Part shown: positions 7,894 to 16,974 of the stretch, one piece after another
Position numbering within the stretch: position 1 is the stretch's first letter
How the letters are laid out: each line of letters begins with the position of its first letter
Assembly: GCF_017744135.1 (NCBI RefSeq)
Contig: NZ_JAGHQU010000002.1
Coordinates: forward strand, 124,001 to 188,000
Reading direction: 5' to 3'
DNA length: 64,000 nucleotides
Origin: Endozoicomonas sp. G2_2
GTDB lineage: Bacteria; Pseudomonadota; Gammaproteobacteria; Nevskiales; Salinisphaeraceae
The notes under the pieces: model-generated
What the model was told of the DNA's origin: nothing
The model's input: only the letters and a program-made list of their open reading frames with translations
Databases searched by the model: none
Translations under genes and position numbers: made by a program

Positions 7894-10479
7894 GTGACGG
7901 ACAATGGCGCGCGTGACGACGCGCTTCAGCGGATCCAGTACATGATCGCGCATGACGCGCCGTTGGAGCATACGCTCGCGGCGATCTGCGAAATGATCGA
8001 GTCCCAGCTTTCCGAAGCGATGAGCTCGCTCATGCTTTTCGACTGGGAGTCGCAGACCCTGCGTTTCCGGGCCGGCGGGGGGCGGCTGCCCGAGCGCTTT
8101 CGCAACGCGGCGGCCCAGGTGCCCGTTGGGCCGGCCTCAGCGATCTGTGGCACAGCCGCGCATCGACGCCAGGTCGTGATCTGCGCGGACATCCTTGCAG
8201 ACCCCAACTGCGCGGGATATCACGACCTCTGCACGGAACTCGACATTCGCGCGGGATGGTCGTACCCGCTGTTCACGAAAGAAGACGAACTGCTCGGCAC
8301 GTTCGCGATCTATCAACGCACAACCGGCGCGCCCGACGATACGGAACGTGCGCCCATCGAGCGTGCTGCGGGGTTGGTCGCGCTCGCGATCGAGCGCCAC
8401 CGTGACCGGCGTGCGCTGCTGGAAAGCGAGCAGCGTTATCGCTCGCTGTTCACGCACAACCCCGATGCCGTGTTCTCGCTCGATAAGGATGGGTTTCTAC
8501 GCAGCGTCAACGAAGCGGCCTGCGATATCACCGGCGTGCCCGAGGCGGATCTCATCGGTCTTCATTATCGGGATTTCGTCGTCGAAGACGATGTGTCCAG
8601 GACCGATCGCTTCTTCGAGGCCGCCGCGAAAGGCGAGCCGCAGCGCTACGAAATACAGATCACCGATGCACGCGGCGAAACACGCGTGCTCGACGTCACC
8701 AATCTTCCCAGCATGGTCGACGGCGCCGTTGCCGGCGTGTACGGCATCGCGAAGGACATCACGCGGCGCCGGGCGCAGGAGACCGAGCTGCGGATTCTCC
8801 AGCGCAGTGTGGAAACCACGGTCAACGGCGTTGTGATCGCGGACGCGGGCCTGCCCGATTTTCCCCTCATCTACGTCAACAAACCTTTCGAGCGCATGAC
8901 CGGCTACCGGCGCGACGAGGTGCTCGGGCGAAACTGTCGTTTCCTCAGGGGGCCGGACACCGATCCCAGGGCCCTTGCGCTGATCCGCCAGCGGGTGAGC
9001 GAATCGCGCGATGTCCGGGTGACGCTGCTCAATTATCGAAAGGACGGCAGCACCTTCTGGAACGACATGTTCGTGTCCCCGGTGACCGCCGATGCCGGCC
9101 AGCTGACCCATTTCGTGGGTATTCAGCACGACGTGACGGCGCAGAAGGCGCATGAGGAGGATCTAGCGCATCAGGCGAGCCACGAACCGTTGACCGGGCT
9201 GCCCAACCGCGGCCTGCTCGAAAAGCGGCTGCAGACGGCGTTCGTTCAGGCCCATCGCGACGCGACGCTGATCGCGCTGCTTTATATCGATCAGGATGAA
9301 TTCAAGCCGGTTAACGACACGCTGGGTCACGGCGTGGGCGACAAGCTTCTCAACGCAGTGGCACGGCGTCTTTCCGGCATACTCGCGCCCGGCGACACAC
9401 TAGCTGACGTGGGCGGCGACGAGTTCGTGATGCTGCTGCCCCGCATCGACGAACCGGCGCAGGCGCTCGCCGTGGCCGAGCGGGCGCTGGCCGTGCTCGA
9501 CAAGCCGCACCGGATCGACAACCACGAGGTTCATGTCACCGCGAGTATCGGCATCGCGATCAACGACCAGAGTGCCGAACACCCGAATGCACTCATCCAG
9601 CATGCCGACATGGCGATGTATCTGGCCAAGCGCCAGGGTCGCAACACCTATCACTGGTACACGCAAGAGATCACGGCGACGATGAACGAGCGCGTGAGCA
9701 TGCGTCGTGAACTTCACGATGCACTGACACAAGCCGAGTTCACGTTGCATTACCAGCCCCTTATCGAAGCCGCATCCGGCGCGGTGGAAGGTTTCGAGGC
9801 CCTGATCCGCTGGGCGCATCCAACACGCGGCATGGTGTCGCCGGTGACCTTCATCCCGCTTGCCGAACAGACCGGACAGATCATCCCCATCGGCGAGTGG
9901 GTCATGCACCGGGCTTGCCGCGATATCGTCGCGCTCAACCGGCATCACGGTACGGCCTACTCGGTCGCGGTGAACATATCGCCGGTGCAGTTCCACGGCC
10001 GCAATTTCCTGGGCAGCCTCCTCGAGACGCTGGAGGAAACCGGGCTTGCGACCTCGCTGCTCAAGATCGAGCTCACCGAGGGGGTGCTGATGGAGAACAC
10101 CGACGCGGCAATCGACATTCTGCGCACGCTGCGGCGCATGGGCGTCGATGTGTTCATCGACGACTTCGGGACCGGGTTCTCCAGTCTGAGTTATCTCAAG
10201 CACCTGCCGATCAACAAGGTGAAGATCGACCGGACATTCACCCGCGACATCACCCGCAACGCCGGGGACGCGGCCATCGCCCAGGGCATCATCACGATGG
10301 CGCATCACCTCGGGCTCGAAGTGGTTGCCGAGGGTATCGAAACCGGCGCGCAGCATCTGTTTCTGCTCGAACGCGGTTGCGATCTGTTTCAGGGCTATCT
10401 GTTCGCCCGGCCCATGCCGTTCGATACGCTCACGCGCTATCTCCAGGAGCAGACGCCGGTCACGACCTCGTCCGGATAA
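7894..10479 (+). CDS. GAF-PAS-LOV-GGDEF-EAL protein, probable blue-light-responsive c-di-GMP enzyme
   Basis: About 861 residues from GTG 7894, placed by GGAGG at 7881-7885; a TTG at 7858 is the only earlier option. Order: GAF domain (about 15-160), a PAS domain opening ESEQRYRSLFTHNPDAV, then a second PAS that matches LOV photoreceptors. The LOV features are GRNCRFLR with the flavin-adduct cysteine at 348, followed by GPDTDPRAL, NYRKDGSTFWN and FVGIQHDVT. Next comes a GGDEF domain with intact GGDEF at 507-511 and no RxxD inhibitory site, then an EAL domain with EAL at 635-637 and DDFGTGFSSL. Both catalytic signatures look intact, so it may make or break c-di-GMP, with balance set by light, redox or a GAF ligand. 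The glutamine usually ending the LOV core (RFLQ) is arginine here. Confidence 0.9.
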   Translation: MTDNGARDDALQRIQYMIAHDAPLEHTLAAICEMIESQLSEAMSSLMLFDWESQTLRFRAGGGRLPERFRNAAAQVPVGPASAICGTAAHRRQVVICADILADPNCAGYHDLCTELDIRAGWSYPLFTKEDELLGTFAIYQRTTGAPDDTERAPIERAAGLVALAIERHRDRRALLESEQRYRSLFTHNPDAVFSLDKDGFLRSVNEAACDITGVPEADLIGLHYRDFVVEDDVSRTDRFFEAAAKGEPQRYEIQITDARGETRVLDVTNLPSMVDGAVAGVYGIAKDITRRRAQETELRILQRSVETTVNGVVIADAGLPDFPLIYVNKPFERMTGYRRDEVLGRNCRFLRGPDTDPRALALIRQRVSESRDVRVTLLNYRKDGSTFWNDMFVSPVTADAGQLTHFVGIQHDVTAQKAHEEDLAHQASHEPLTGLPNRGLLEKRLQTAFVQAHRDATLIALLYIDQDEFKPVNDTLGHGVGDKLLNAVARRLSGILAPGDTLADVGGDEFVMLLPRIDEPAQALAVAERALAVLDKPHRIDNHEVHVTASIGIAINDQSAEHPNALIQHADMAMYLAKRQGRNTYHWYTQEITATMNERVSMRRELHDALTQAEFTLHYQPLIEAASGAVEGFEALIRWAHPTRGMVSPVTFIPLAEQTGQIIPIGEWVMHRACRDIVALNRHHGTAYSVAVNISPVQFHGRNFLGSLLETLEETGLATSLLKIELTEGVLMENTDAAIDILRTLRRMGVDVFIDDFGTGFSSLSYLKHLPINKVKIDRTFTRDITRNAGDAAIAQGIITMAHHLGLEVVAEGIETGAQHLFLLERGCDLFQGYLFARPMPFDTLTRYLQEQTPVTTSSG

Positions 10480-10698
10480 GTCGCGACTTGTCGGCAGGCC
10501 AGCGGCGGGTCGAAGTCCCGTCGGACTTCTGGAGGCCGTGGCACGCGGGTGAGTCGGTGGCGCAGCTCGCGCCCTGGTAATAACGCGCGCATCGGTTCGC
10601 GTCGATCCGGCGGCTCGTGCAAACGCCAACTTTCGTTTACGCTCGAAGAGCCGACGGCTATCGCATCCTGCGGGCGCGGCCATCGAGGTAGAGCCGAG

Positions 10699-12111
10699 AT
10701 GAGCGGGACGTATCGCTACACCCTGGGCGATCGAACCTACCGGTTCGCCCATCTTGCCGAGGTCATGGCCAAGGCCAGCCCGGCGCGCTCCGGCGACCGA
10801 CTGGCAGGGGTCATCGCCGAGTCCGCCGAGGAACGCGTCGTCGCCCAGATGGTGCTCGCCGAGCTGCCGCTCAAGACCTTCCTCAACGAGGCGCTCGTCG
10901 CCTACGAGGACGACGAGATCACGCGGCTCATCGTCGATGATCACGATGCATCGGCCTTCGAAACCATCGCGCACCTGACCGTCGGTGATTTTCGCAATTG
11001 GCTGTTGAGCGACGACAGTACGCCCGAGGTGCTCGAAAAGCTGCGGCCGGGAATCACGCCGGAAATGGCGGCCGCGGTGAGCAAGATCATGCGGAATCAG
11101 GACCTGATCCTCGTCGCGCGCAAATGCCGCGTGACAACTGCCTTTCGCAGCACGATCGGCCTGGCCGGGCACATGTCGACACGGCTGCAACCCAATCACC
11201 CCACCGACGACACCACCGGCATCGCCGCGAGCATTCTCGACGGTCTTTTATACGGCAACGGGGACGCCGTGATCGGCATCAACCCGGCGACAGACAATGT
11301 GGCCCAATCGGTCAAGCTCATGCGTCTGCTCGACGAGGTGATTTGCAAGTACGAGATCCCGACCCAGTCCTGCGTGCTGACCCACGTCACGAACACCATG
11401 GAGGCGATCGAACAGGGCGCGCCGGTCGATCTCGTGTTTCAGTCGATCGGCGGCACCGAGGCGACCAATAGCAGTTTCGGCTTCGGCCTGAAGGATCTCG
11501 CGGAGGCCGAGTCGGCCGCGCAATCGCTGGGCCGCGGCACCGTCGGTAACAACGTGATGTACTTCGAAACCGGTCAGGGCAGTTCGCTCTCGGCCGATGC
11601 CCATCACGGCCTCGACCAGCAGACCTGCGAAGCACGCGCCTATGCCGTGGCGCGCAAGTTCAAGCCGCTGCTTGTGAATACGGTGGTCGGCTTCATCGGC
11701 CCCGAGTATCTGTTCGACGGCAAGGAGATCATCCGTGCCGGTCTGGAAGACCATTTCTGCGGCAAGCTGCTCGGCGTGCCCATGGGCTGCGACGTCTGCT
11801 ACACGAACCACGCCGAAGCCGATCAGAACGATATGGACAACTTGCTCACGCTGCTCGGCGTGGCCGGCTGCAACTTCATCATGGGCATTCCCGGCTCGGA
11901 CGACATCATGCTCAACTACCAGACGACGTCGTTTCACGACGCGCTCTACGCACGGCGCGCGCTCGATCTGCGGCTGGCGCCGGAGTTCGAGGCCTGGCTC
12001 GAACGCATGCAGATCATGCGCGATGCCGACCGCCACGTGCTGCACGAGCAGATGCCGCCGTCCTTTGCCCGCTCGCTCGAGAATCTGCCAGGCGGTGCCG
12101 ACCATGGCTGA
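10699..12111 (+). CDS. eutB: ethanolamine ammonia-lyase, large subunit
   Basis: Adenosylcobalamin-dependent breakdown of ethanolamine to acetaldehyde and ammonia, with EutC as partner. About 470 residues from ATG 10699 (GAGG upstream), the usual EutB length. The TIM-barrel subunit is recognisable by long conserved blocks such as NPATDNVAQSV, FQSIGGTEATN, FETGQGSSLSADAHHG, GVPMGCDVCYTNHAEADQND and FIMGIPGSDDIMLNYQ. The stop overlaps the eutC start by eight bases. The frame is open further upstream, but those residues do not resemble EutB. No reactivating factor EutA and no microcompartment shell genes are present here. Confidence 0.96.
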   Translation: MSGTYRYTLGDRTYRFAHLAEVMAKASPARSGDRLAGVIAESAEERVVAQMVLAELPLKTFLNEALVAYEDDEITRLIVDDHDASAFETIAHLTVGDFRNWLLSDDSTPEVLEKLRPGITPEMAAAVSKIMRNQDLILVARKCRVTTAFRSTIGLAGHMSTRLQPNHPTDDTTGIAASILDGLLYGNGDAVIGINPATDNVAQSVKLMRLLDEVICKYEIPTQSCVLTHVTNTMEAIEQGAPVDLVFQSIGGTEATNSSFGFGLKDLAEAESAAQSLGRGTVGNNVMYFETGQGSSLSADAHHGLDQQTCEARAYAVARKFKPLLVNTVVGFIGPEYLFDGKEIIRAGLEDHFCGKLLGVPMGCDVCYTNHAEADQNDMDNLLTLLGVAGCNFIMGIPGSDDIMLNYQTTSFHDALYARRALDLRLAPEFEAWLERMQIMRDADRHVLHEQMPPSFARSLENLPGGADHG

Positions 12112-12997
12112 TCCAACCGACCGGTCCGACTCACAATCCGACGTCACGAAAGCCGACCCTGCGTCGCGTCGCGAGGCAGGCGTCGTCGACAATCCCTGGC
12201 GCGCGCTGCGCGATTTCACCGACGCCCGCATCGGCCTGGGGCGCGCAGGGGTCAGCCTGCCGACCGACGAAATGCTCGCGTTTCAGCTGGCCCATGCCCA
12301 GGCGCGGGATGCGGTGCACCTGCCGCTCGATGTCGATAGCCTCTGCGACGGCCTGAACGATATCGTCGATTCTGCGGGCGGCGATGGCACAACCGAGCCG
12401 CTGCGCCTGCACAGCCAGGCGTCGGACCGTATCACCTATCTGCAACGCCCCGATCTGGGGCGCCGGCTCGACGACGCGTCGCACAAGGCACTGGGCGACG
12501 GCGCGGACGCCGCGCAGAAGACGTGTGATCTCGCAATCGTGGTCGTGGATGGGCTGTCCTCGCGTGCCGTGCAGGCCCATGCCGCGCCGTTCGTGAAAGC
12601 ACTCGCGTCCGCACTCGCGCAAGACGCGGAGCACTGGGCGCTCGCCCGGTTGTGTGTCGTCGAGCAGGGGCGTGTCGCCATCGGCGACGAGATCGGGGCG
12701 TTACTCAACGCGCGCGCGGTGCTGGTCCTGATCGGCGAGCGGCCGGGGTTGAGTTCACCGGACAGCCTCGGGCTGTATCTCACCTGGAATCCGAAACCTG
12801 GCACGACCGATGCTTTGCGTAACTGCATATCCAACGTGCGGCCCGCGGGCCTGCAGCTGGACGAGGCGAGCCGTCGTGCGCTGTATCTGTTGCGCGAGGC
12901 GCGCCGACTCGAACTGTCTGGCGTGAAGCTCAAGGACCGTAGCGACTCGAACGTTATCGAACACGACAGCGAGCCGGGCAATTTCCTGATTTCCTAG
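12104..12997 (+). CDS. eutC: ethanolamine ammonia-lyase, small subunit
   Basis: Binds the cobalamin cofactor and completes the active site with EutB. About 297 residues from ATG 12104, which lies inside the end of eutB, so translation is probably coupled. The first 25 residues are polar and probably disordered. Family motifs include DFTDARIGLGRAG, then LQRPDLGRRLD, VVVDGLSSRAVQ and IGERPGLSSPDSLGLYLTWNP. The ethanolamine permease follows after 24 bases, giving a compact three-gene catabolic unit. Acetaldehyde use would need an aldehyde dehydrogenase elsewhere. Confidence 0.95.
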   Translation: MADPTDRSDSQSDVTKADPASRREAGVVDNPWRALRDFTDARIGLGRAGVSLPTDEMLAFQLAHAQARDAVHLPLDVDSLCDGLNDIVDSAGGDGTTEPLRLHSQASDRITYLQRPDLGRRLDDASHKALGDGADAAQKTCDLAIVVVDGLSSRAVQAHAAPFVKALASALAQDAEHWALARLCVVEQGRVAIGDEIGALLNARAVLVLIGERPGLSSPDSLGLYLTWNPKPGTTDALRNCISNVRPAGLQLDEASRRALYLLREARRLELSGVKLKDRSDSNVIEHDSEPGNFLIS

Positions 12998-13021
12998 AAA
13001 TCCATAAAGCGAGGTACGGTC

Positions 13022-14449
13022 ATGGCGGCAGAAGGACTGGACGACGACTATCTGGCCAAACGCCAGCTCCGCCGTGGCACGGCCGGATGGGTGCTGCTTG
13101 CCGGTCTTGGCGTGTCTTATGTCATCTCCGGGGATTTCGCCGGCTGGAACTTCGGCATCGCGGAAGCCGGCTGGGGCGGTTTCGCCATTGCCGCGGCCTT
13201 GATGGCCTTGATGTATTTCACGCTCGTCCTGTCGCTTGCCGAGATGTCGGCCGCCATTCCGGCCGCCGGCGGCGGCTACAGCTTCGCCCGTCAGGCCATG
13301 GGGCCGGCCGGGGGATATCTCACCGGGCTCGCCGTGCTCATCGAGTATGCGCTCGCGCCGGCGGCGATCGTCATCTTCATCGGGGCCGCGGTGGAGGAAC
13401 TGCTGGGGGTGAACGGCCCGGTGGTGTATGCCGTCTTCTATGCCGTGTTCATCGCCATTCATCTTGCCGGTGTCGGCGAAGCGCTGAAAGTCATGATGGT
13501 CATCAGCGGCCTCGCGGTTTTCGCGATTCTCGCGACCGCCATCGCACTGATCGGCGATTTCGATACCGCCAACCTGTTCGACATGGCAACCACCGATGCG
13601 GTCGGCGCATCGAGCTTTCTGCCGATGGGCTGGTATGGTGTATGGGCAGCGTTGCCTTTCGGCATGTGGCTTTTCCTCGCGGTGGAAGGGGTTCCGCTGG
13701 CGGCAGAGGAGGCCAAGAACCCGGCCCGCGATGTGCCCAAGGGCATTATCGGCGCAATGATCTTCCTGCTGGGAACGGCAGTGCTCGTGCTGTTTCTGCT
13801 CGCTGGTGCGGCGGGCGCCCAGGCGATCGGCGAGAGCGGCGTGCCGCTGGTGACCGCGCTCAAGGAAAGCGGCAGCGAAACGCTGGGCACGGTCGTCAAT
13901 GTGCTCGGCCTTGCCGGGCTGATCGCCTCTTTCTTCTCGATCATCTACGGCTACAGTCGTCTCGTTTTCGCGCTCTCGCGCGCGGGCTACCTGCCGCAGT
14001 TTCTGTCGCTGACGAGTTCCCGCAAGGCGCCGTCCTGGGCCTTGATCGTGCCCGGCGTACTGGGATTCCTCGTGTCGTTGAGCGGCGCGGGTGATCTGAT
14101 TCTGGGCATGGCCGTTGTCGGCGCGACACTGTCCTACGCGCTCATGGCCCTGAGCCATATCCTGCTGCGCGTGAATCAGCCGCAGCTCGAGCGGCCGTAC
14201 CGCACGCCCGGTGGCATCGTGACTTCGGGGATTGCGCTCGTGCTGTCGCTGGTCGCGCTGACCGGCGTCTATGCATTCGATCCGCGGGCGTTTGGCTACA
14301 CGCTGATCCTGTTTGCTGTCGGCGCGGCGTATTTCTTTCTTTTCAGCCGGCATCATCTGGTCGCCAAGACGGCCGAGGAAGAATTCGCGCTACTCGCGCG
14401 GGCGGAATCGGATCTTGACGGCGAGGGCGCGGCAGAGGGTTCGAGCTAG
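13022..14449 (+). CDS. ethanolamine permease (APC family)
   Basis: Inner-membrane importer of the amino acid-polyamine-organocation family, 475 residues with about 12 membrane helices. The early segment (GVSYVISGDFAGWNFG) carries the helix-1 glycine pattern of the family and resembles proteobacterial ethanolamine transporters. Its position right after eutBC, with GAGG before ATG 13022, makes ethanolamine the likely substrate. The assignment rests on context as much as sequence; other amines cannot be excluded. Confidence 0.88.
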   Translation: MAAEGLDDDYLAKRQLRRGTAGWVLLAGLGVSYVISGDFAGWNFGIAEAGWGGFAIAAALMALMYFTLVLSLAEMSAAIPAAGGGYSFARQAMGPAGGYLTGLAVLIEYALAPAAIVIFIGAAVEELLGVNGPVVYAVFYAVFIAIHLAGVGEALKVMMVISGLAVFAILATAIALIGDFDTANLFDMATTDAVGASSFLPMGWYGVWAALPFGMWLFLAVEGVPLAAEEAKNPARDVPKGIIGAMIFLLGTAVLVLFLLAGAAGAQAIGESGVPLVTALKESGSETLGTVVNVLGLAGLIASFFSIIYGYSRLVFALSRAGYLPQFLSLTSSRKAPSWALIVPGVLGFLVSLSGAGDLILGMAVVGATLSYALMALSHILLRVNQPQLERPYRTPGGIVTSGIALVLSLVALTGVYAFDPRAFGYTLILFAVGAAYFFLFSRHHLVAKTAEEEFALLARAESDLDGEGAAEGSS

Positions 14450-14493
14450 CTACAGGGCGCCGCGCGTCGCCGTGAGGGCTTATGCGCGCCGGC

Positions 14494-14949
14494 TCAGTGG
14501 CGTGTCGGCCGTTTTGCGAGCAGCTGATCCAACTTCTGCGCAAAGGCGTGACGATCGTTCGGGTGAAGCGGTGGCGGGCCGCCGGTATCCACGCCCGCGC
14601 CCCGCAGGCTGTCCATGAAGTCGCGCATGTTCAGACGTGCCTTGACGTTGTCATGCGTATAGAGTTCGCCGCGTGGACTGAGCGCCAGCGCGCCACGTTC
14701 GACGGCTTCGGCGGCCAGCGGTATGTCCGCGGTGATCACGAGGTCGCCCGCCGCGACACGTTTGACGATCTCGTTGTCCGCGACGTCAAAGCCCGCAGCC
14801 ACCTGGATGGCCGCGATGTTTGGCGATCGCGGCACGCGGATCGGCTGGTTCGCGACCAGCGTCAGCGTCATGCCGGTGCGGCGCGCGGCGCGAAAGAGAA
14901 TGTCCTTGATGACGCCGGGGCAGGCGTCGGCATCGACCCAGATGTTCAT
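14494..14949 (-). CDS. UPF0178 / YaiI-YqxD family protein
   Basis: A 151-residue member of a widespread small family of unknown function with a PIN-like nuclease fold. Family marks visible: N-terminal [14 protein letters not shown], the central [13 protein letters not shown] and [11 protein letters not shown], and C-terminal [23 protein letters not shown]. The conserved aspartates would suit a metal site, but no activity is established for the family. It is convergent with the ethanolamine permease gene. Confidence 0.9.
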   Translation of the reverse strand: MNIWVDADACPGVIKDILFRAARRTGMTLTLVANQPIRVPRSPNIAAIQVAAGFDVADNEIVKRVAAGDLVITADIPLAAEAVERGALALSPRGELYTHDNVKARLNMRDFMDSLRGAGVDTGGPPPLHPNDRHAFAQKLDQLLAKRPTRH

Positions 14950-15323
14950 AAGACGCTCGTTGGCGCTTATGCCGCAGGCACGCGGCAGACTTGTGTATGG
15001 CTTGCGGCATGGTCACGGCTATGGAAAAGCCATACCGGCCGTGTCGTTACGCCAGCAGTCAGCCGCGCAATTATCGGGTACGCAAAGATGGGAATGGGGC
15101 GGTTCGGCACCGCCTCCGCCACATGTCGGAAAGCATTGACGAGTAGATTCCCGCCTCCGACGGAGCACGGGATTTCGCTGCTGCTCCCCGACATGCAGTG
15201 GTTTTGAATCGCTAGGATTCGGTGCTGTTGCATCGATCGGTCACGTGCAGGGGCAGATCGCCGGGCGATCCGTCCGGTGTGCCTGCCACGAAAATGTAGC
15301 AGGGCAACCGCGATGCATGGGTC
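14950..15323. other. intergenic region with no convincing gene
   Basis: About 374 bases between the UPF0178 gene and the cold-shock gene. A minus-strand frame (14967-15233, 88 residues) is open but matches nothing I know. A short palindrome GATCGCCGGGCGATC lies at 15256-15270. The stretch GGTGCTGTTGCATCGATCGG at about 15220-15240 resembles insertion-sequence termini, so this may be a decayed mobile-element scar; the evidence is thin. Confidence 0.4.
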
Positions 15324-15530
15324 TTAAACCGCGACCACCTTGTTGGCGCACGGTCCTTTTCTGCCTTCGCCGACTTCGAACTCGACCGCCTGGCCGTCTT
15401 CGAGGGTGGCAAAGCCGCCGCCGTTCTGAATTTCAGAGTGGTGTACGAAAAGGTCCTTGCTGCCATCCTCGGGAGCGATGAAGCCATAGCCCTTTTCGGA
15501 GCTGAACCACTTAACGGTGCCTTTGGCCAT
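15324..15530 (-). CDS. cold-shock protein, CspA family
   Basis: A 68-residue single cold-shock domain that binds single-stranded RNA or DNA and melts RNA structure. Both nucleic-acid-binding motifs are present: KGYGFI (RNP1-like, about residues 13-18) and DLFVHH (RNP2-like, about 26-31). The start at 15530 gives the standard MAKGTVKWF opening; AGAGAA lies upstream as a weak ribosome site. The reading frame is open upstream, but family length fixes the start. About 420 bases separate it from the divergent PilZ gene, room for the long structured leader common in csp mRNAs. Confidence 0.95.
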   Translation of the reverse strand: MAKGTVKWFSSEKGYGFIAPEDGSKDLFVHHSEIQNGGGFATLEDGQAVEFEVGEGRKGPCANKVVAV

Positions 15531-15957
15531 AATTTTCTCTTTGCTTGATCGAACTGATTGATTGCAGATTTCTGCGCCAACAGTGTAGCGGTCGGCCCGG
15601 CGCAACGCGAAGGAAACCATCAGCAAGCCTGTCGCAACAATTGCAGCAGCGGACTGATCCGCCTTGGAGAATCCCGCTAGATTGCAGGCAACCGGGTGAA
15701 GAATCACTCCCATGCCAGATACCTAGGGCCGGCCACACCCGTCATGCGCCACAGCAGACGTGGCGCAACCCGATTGTTTGAATCCGCGCTGCCTCACCGG
15801 GTTCCGTGCCTGGCCGGCGGGCGGGCCGCGCCCAAATCCCGCCCGCGGTCGTCATCGCGCGGGCCGCGTGACTAACGAGGCTGGGCATTAAAGCGAAACG
15901 CGCGCGCCGCCGATAGGTCTGCGTCCAGCGAACCGAAAGCCAGTGGAAACCGTTGCC
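15531..15957. other. divergent intergenic region (csp leader and PilZ gene upstream)
   Basis: About 427 bases with no supported gene. The part next to the cold-shock gene is likely its 5' leader. I see no confident promoter boxes or hairpins with T-tracts. Confidence 0.4.
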
Positions 15958-16740
15958 ATGTCGAATGCGCGCTACGCGGAAATCGAGGCACCGCAAGCAA
16001 TTGCCGATGCCTTTGTCGACCTGACACGCAACGCGCACGAAGTGACCCTGCGTTTCGACGGCACACTGATTCATTATCCGATCAGCGTGATGACCGTCGA
16101 TCGGGTACTCGGCCGATGTCTGCTCGATATCACGGGTATCGGGGACCTCAATCGTATGCTCGGCGCCGACCGGTGGTTCGTGCTGCACGCGCGCCAGGCA
16201 TCCGCCGTCATGCAGACGAGCGCGATGCGAACCGTCGAGGTCCTGCAACGCTCGACCCGCCTCGGCCTGCGCTGCGAGCTGCCGGGTCAGATCACGTTTC
16301 TCAAGCGGCGCAGCTATTTCCGCGCGGCGCTGGGGCAGGGGATGCGCGTGGCCGTCCTGTTGCGTGATTCGCGCGGAAACGAATGGAAGGCCACCCTGCA
16401 CGACCTGTCCATTGGCGGCTGCTTGTTGAGTCTGCCGGCGGACGACGTCCACGGCCTCGAGTTCGGCGATGTGCGCTACCGGGCGCGTGCCTGCTTTCCC
16501 AATGGCGAAACCTTCGAGGCCGCAAGCCAACTCAGCCACAGCCATATCGATACCGACGCGCAGCGGGCCTATATCGGCGTGAGTTTCGATATCGGCCTCG
16601 AGAAGGAGTCGCGGGACGTTTGGTTCTATGTGCGCGAAGTCGAGCGGGAGCAGGCGCGCCAGGCAAGCGCGCGACCGGAGATGCGCCCGCTCGCAGCGTC
16701 GCGCCTGTTCGAGGCCGACGGCGACATGCCTGCCGTCTGA
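15958..16740 (+). CDS. YcgR-like PilZ-domain c-di-GMP effector
   Basis: About 260 residues with an N-terminal YcgR-type beta domain (about 25-110) and a C-terminal PilZ domain. The c-di-GMP motifs are intact: RRSYFR (RxxxR, about 122-127) at the domain junction and DLSIGGC (D/NxSxxG) further on. YcgR proteins slow the flagellar motor when c-di-GMP rises. No flagellar genes lie nearby, so the target is inferred. It precedes a MHYT-GGDEF-EAL gene by 234 bases, a natural signal-effector pairing. An in-frame GTG at 15943 is an alternative start. Confidence 0.85.
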   Translation: MSNARYAEIEAPQAIADAFVDLTRNAHEVTLRFDGTLIHYPISVMTVDRVLGRCLLDITGIGDLNRMLGADRWFVLHARQASAVMQTSAMRTVEVLQRSTRLGLRCELPGQITFLKRRSYFRAALGQGMRVAVLLRDSRGNEWKATLHDLSIGGCLLSLPADDVHGLEFGDVRYRARACFPNGETFEAASQLSHSHIDTDAQRAYIGVSFDIGLEKESRDVWFYVREVEREQARQASARPEMRPLAASRLFEADGDMPAV

Positions 16741-16974
16741 TCGGCCGCCCATGGCTCGGTCTTCGGGCGTTGAGCCCTTGCGCACGAAGCGGTCCGGGCG
16801 ATCGTCTGCGCTCAAGAATCGTGTGACGCGGCCGATCTATAGGCAACGACCTGTGCTGCGGTCGGCGCCACGGCGTACTTCCGGTCGCCGACGCACGCAC
16901 CAGGTCGATCATGCCGCGGTTTCTTGGCTGAACACGTCCCGCGTGATGCGTTCATCGAGATAGGAGCGACGATC

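Noticed and set aside
10480-10698. Search for a sigma-54 promoter or regulator site before eutB
   Set aside because: GTGGCACGCGGGTGAG lacks the GC element at proper spacing; no support.
12755-14356. 533-residue minus-strand open frame
   Set aside because: Antisense to the eutC end and ethanolamine permease; highly polar with histidine and arginine runs typical of shadows of membrane proteins.
14967-15233. An 88-residue minus-strand frame and an insertion-sequence-like end
   Set aside because: No transposase motif, no paired terminal repeat and no target duplication could be found; kept only as a note on the intergenic region.
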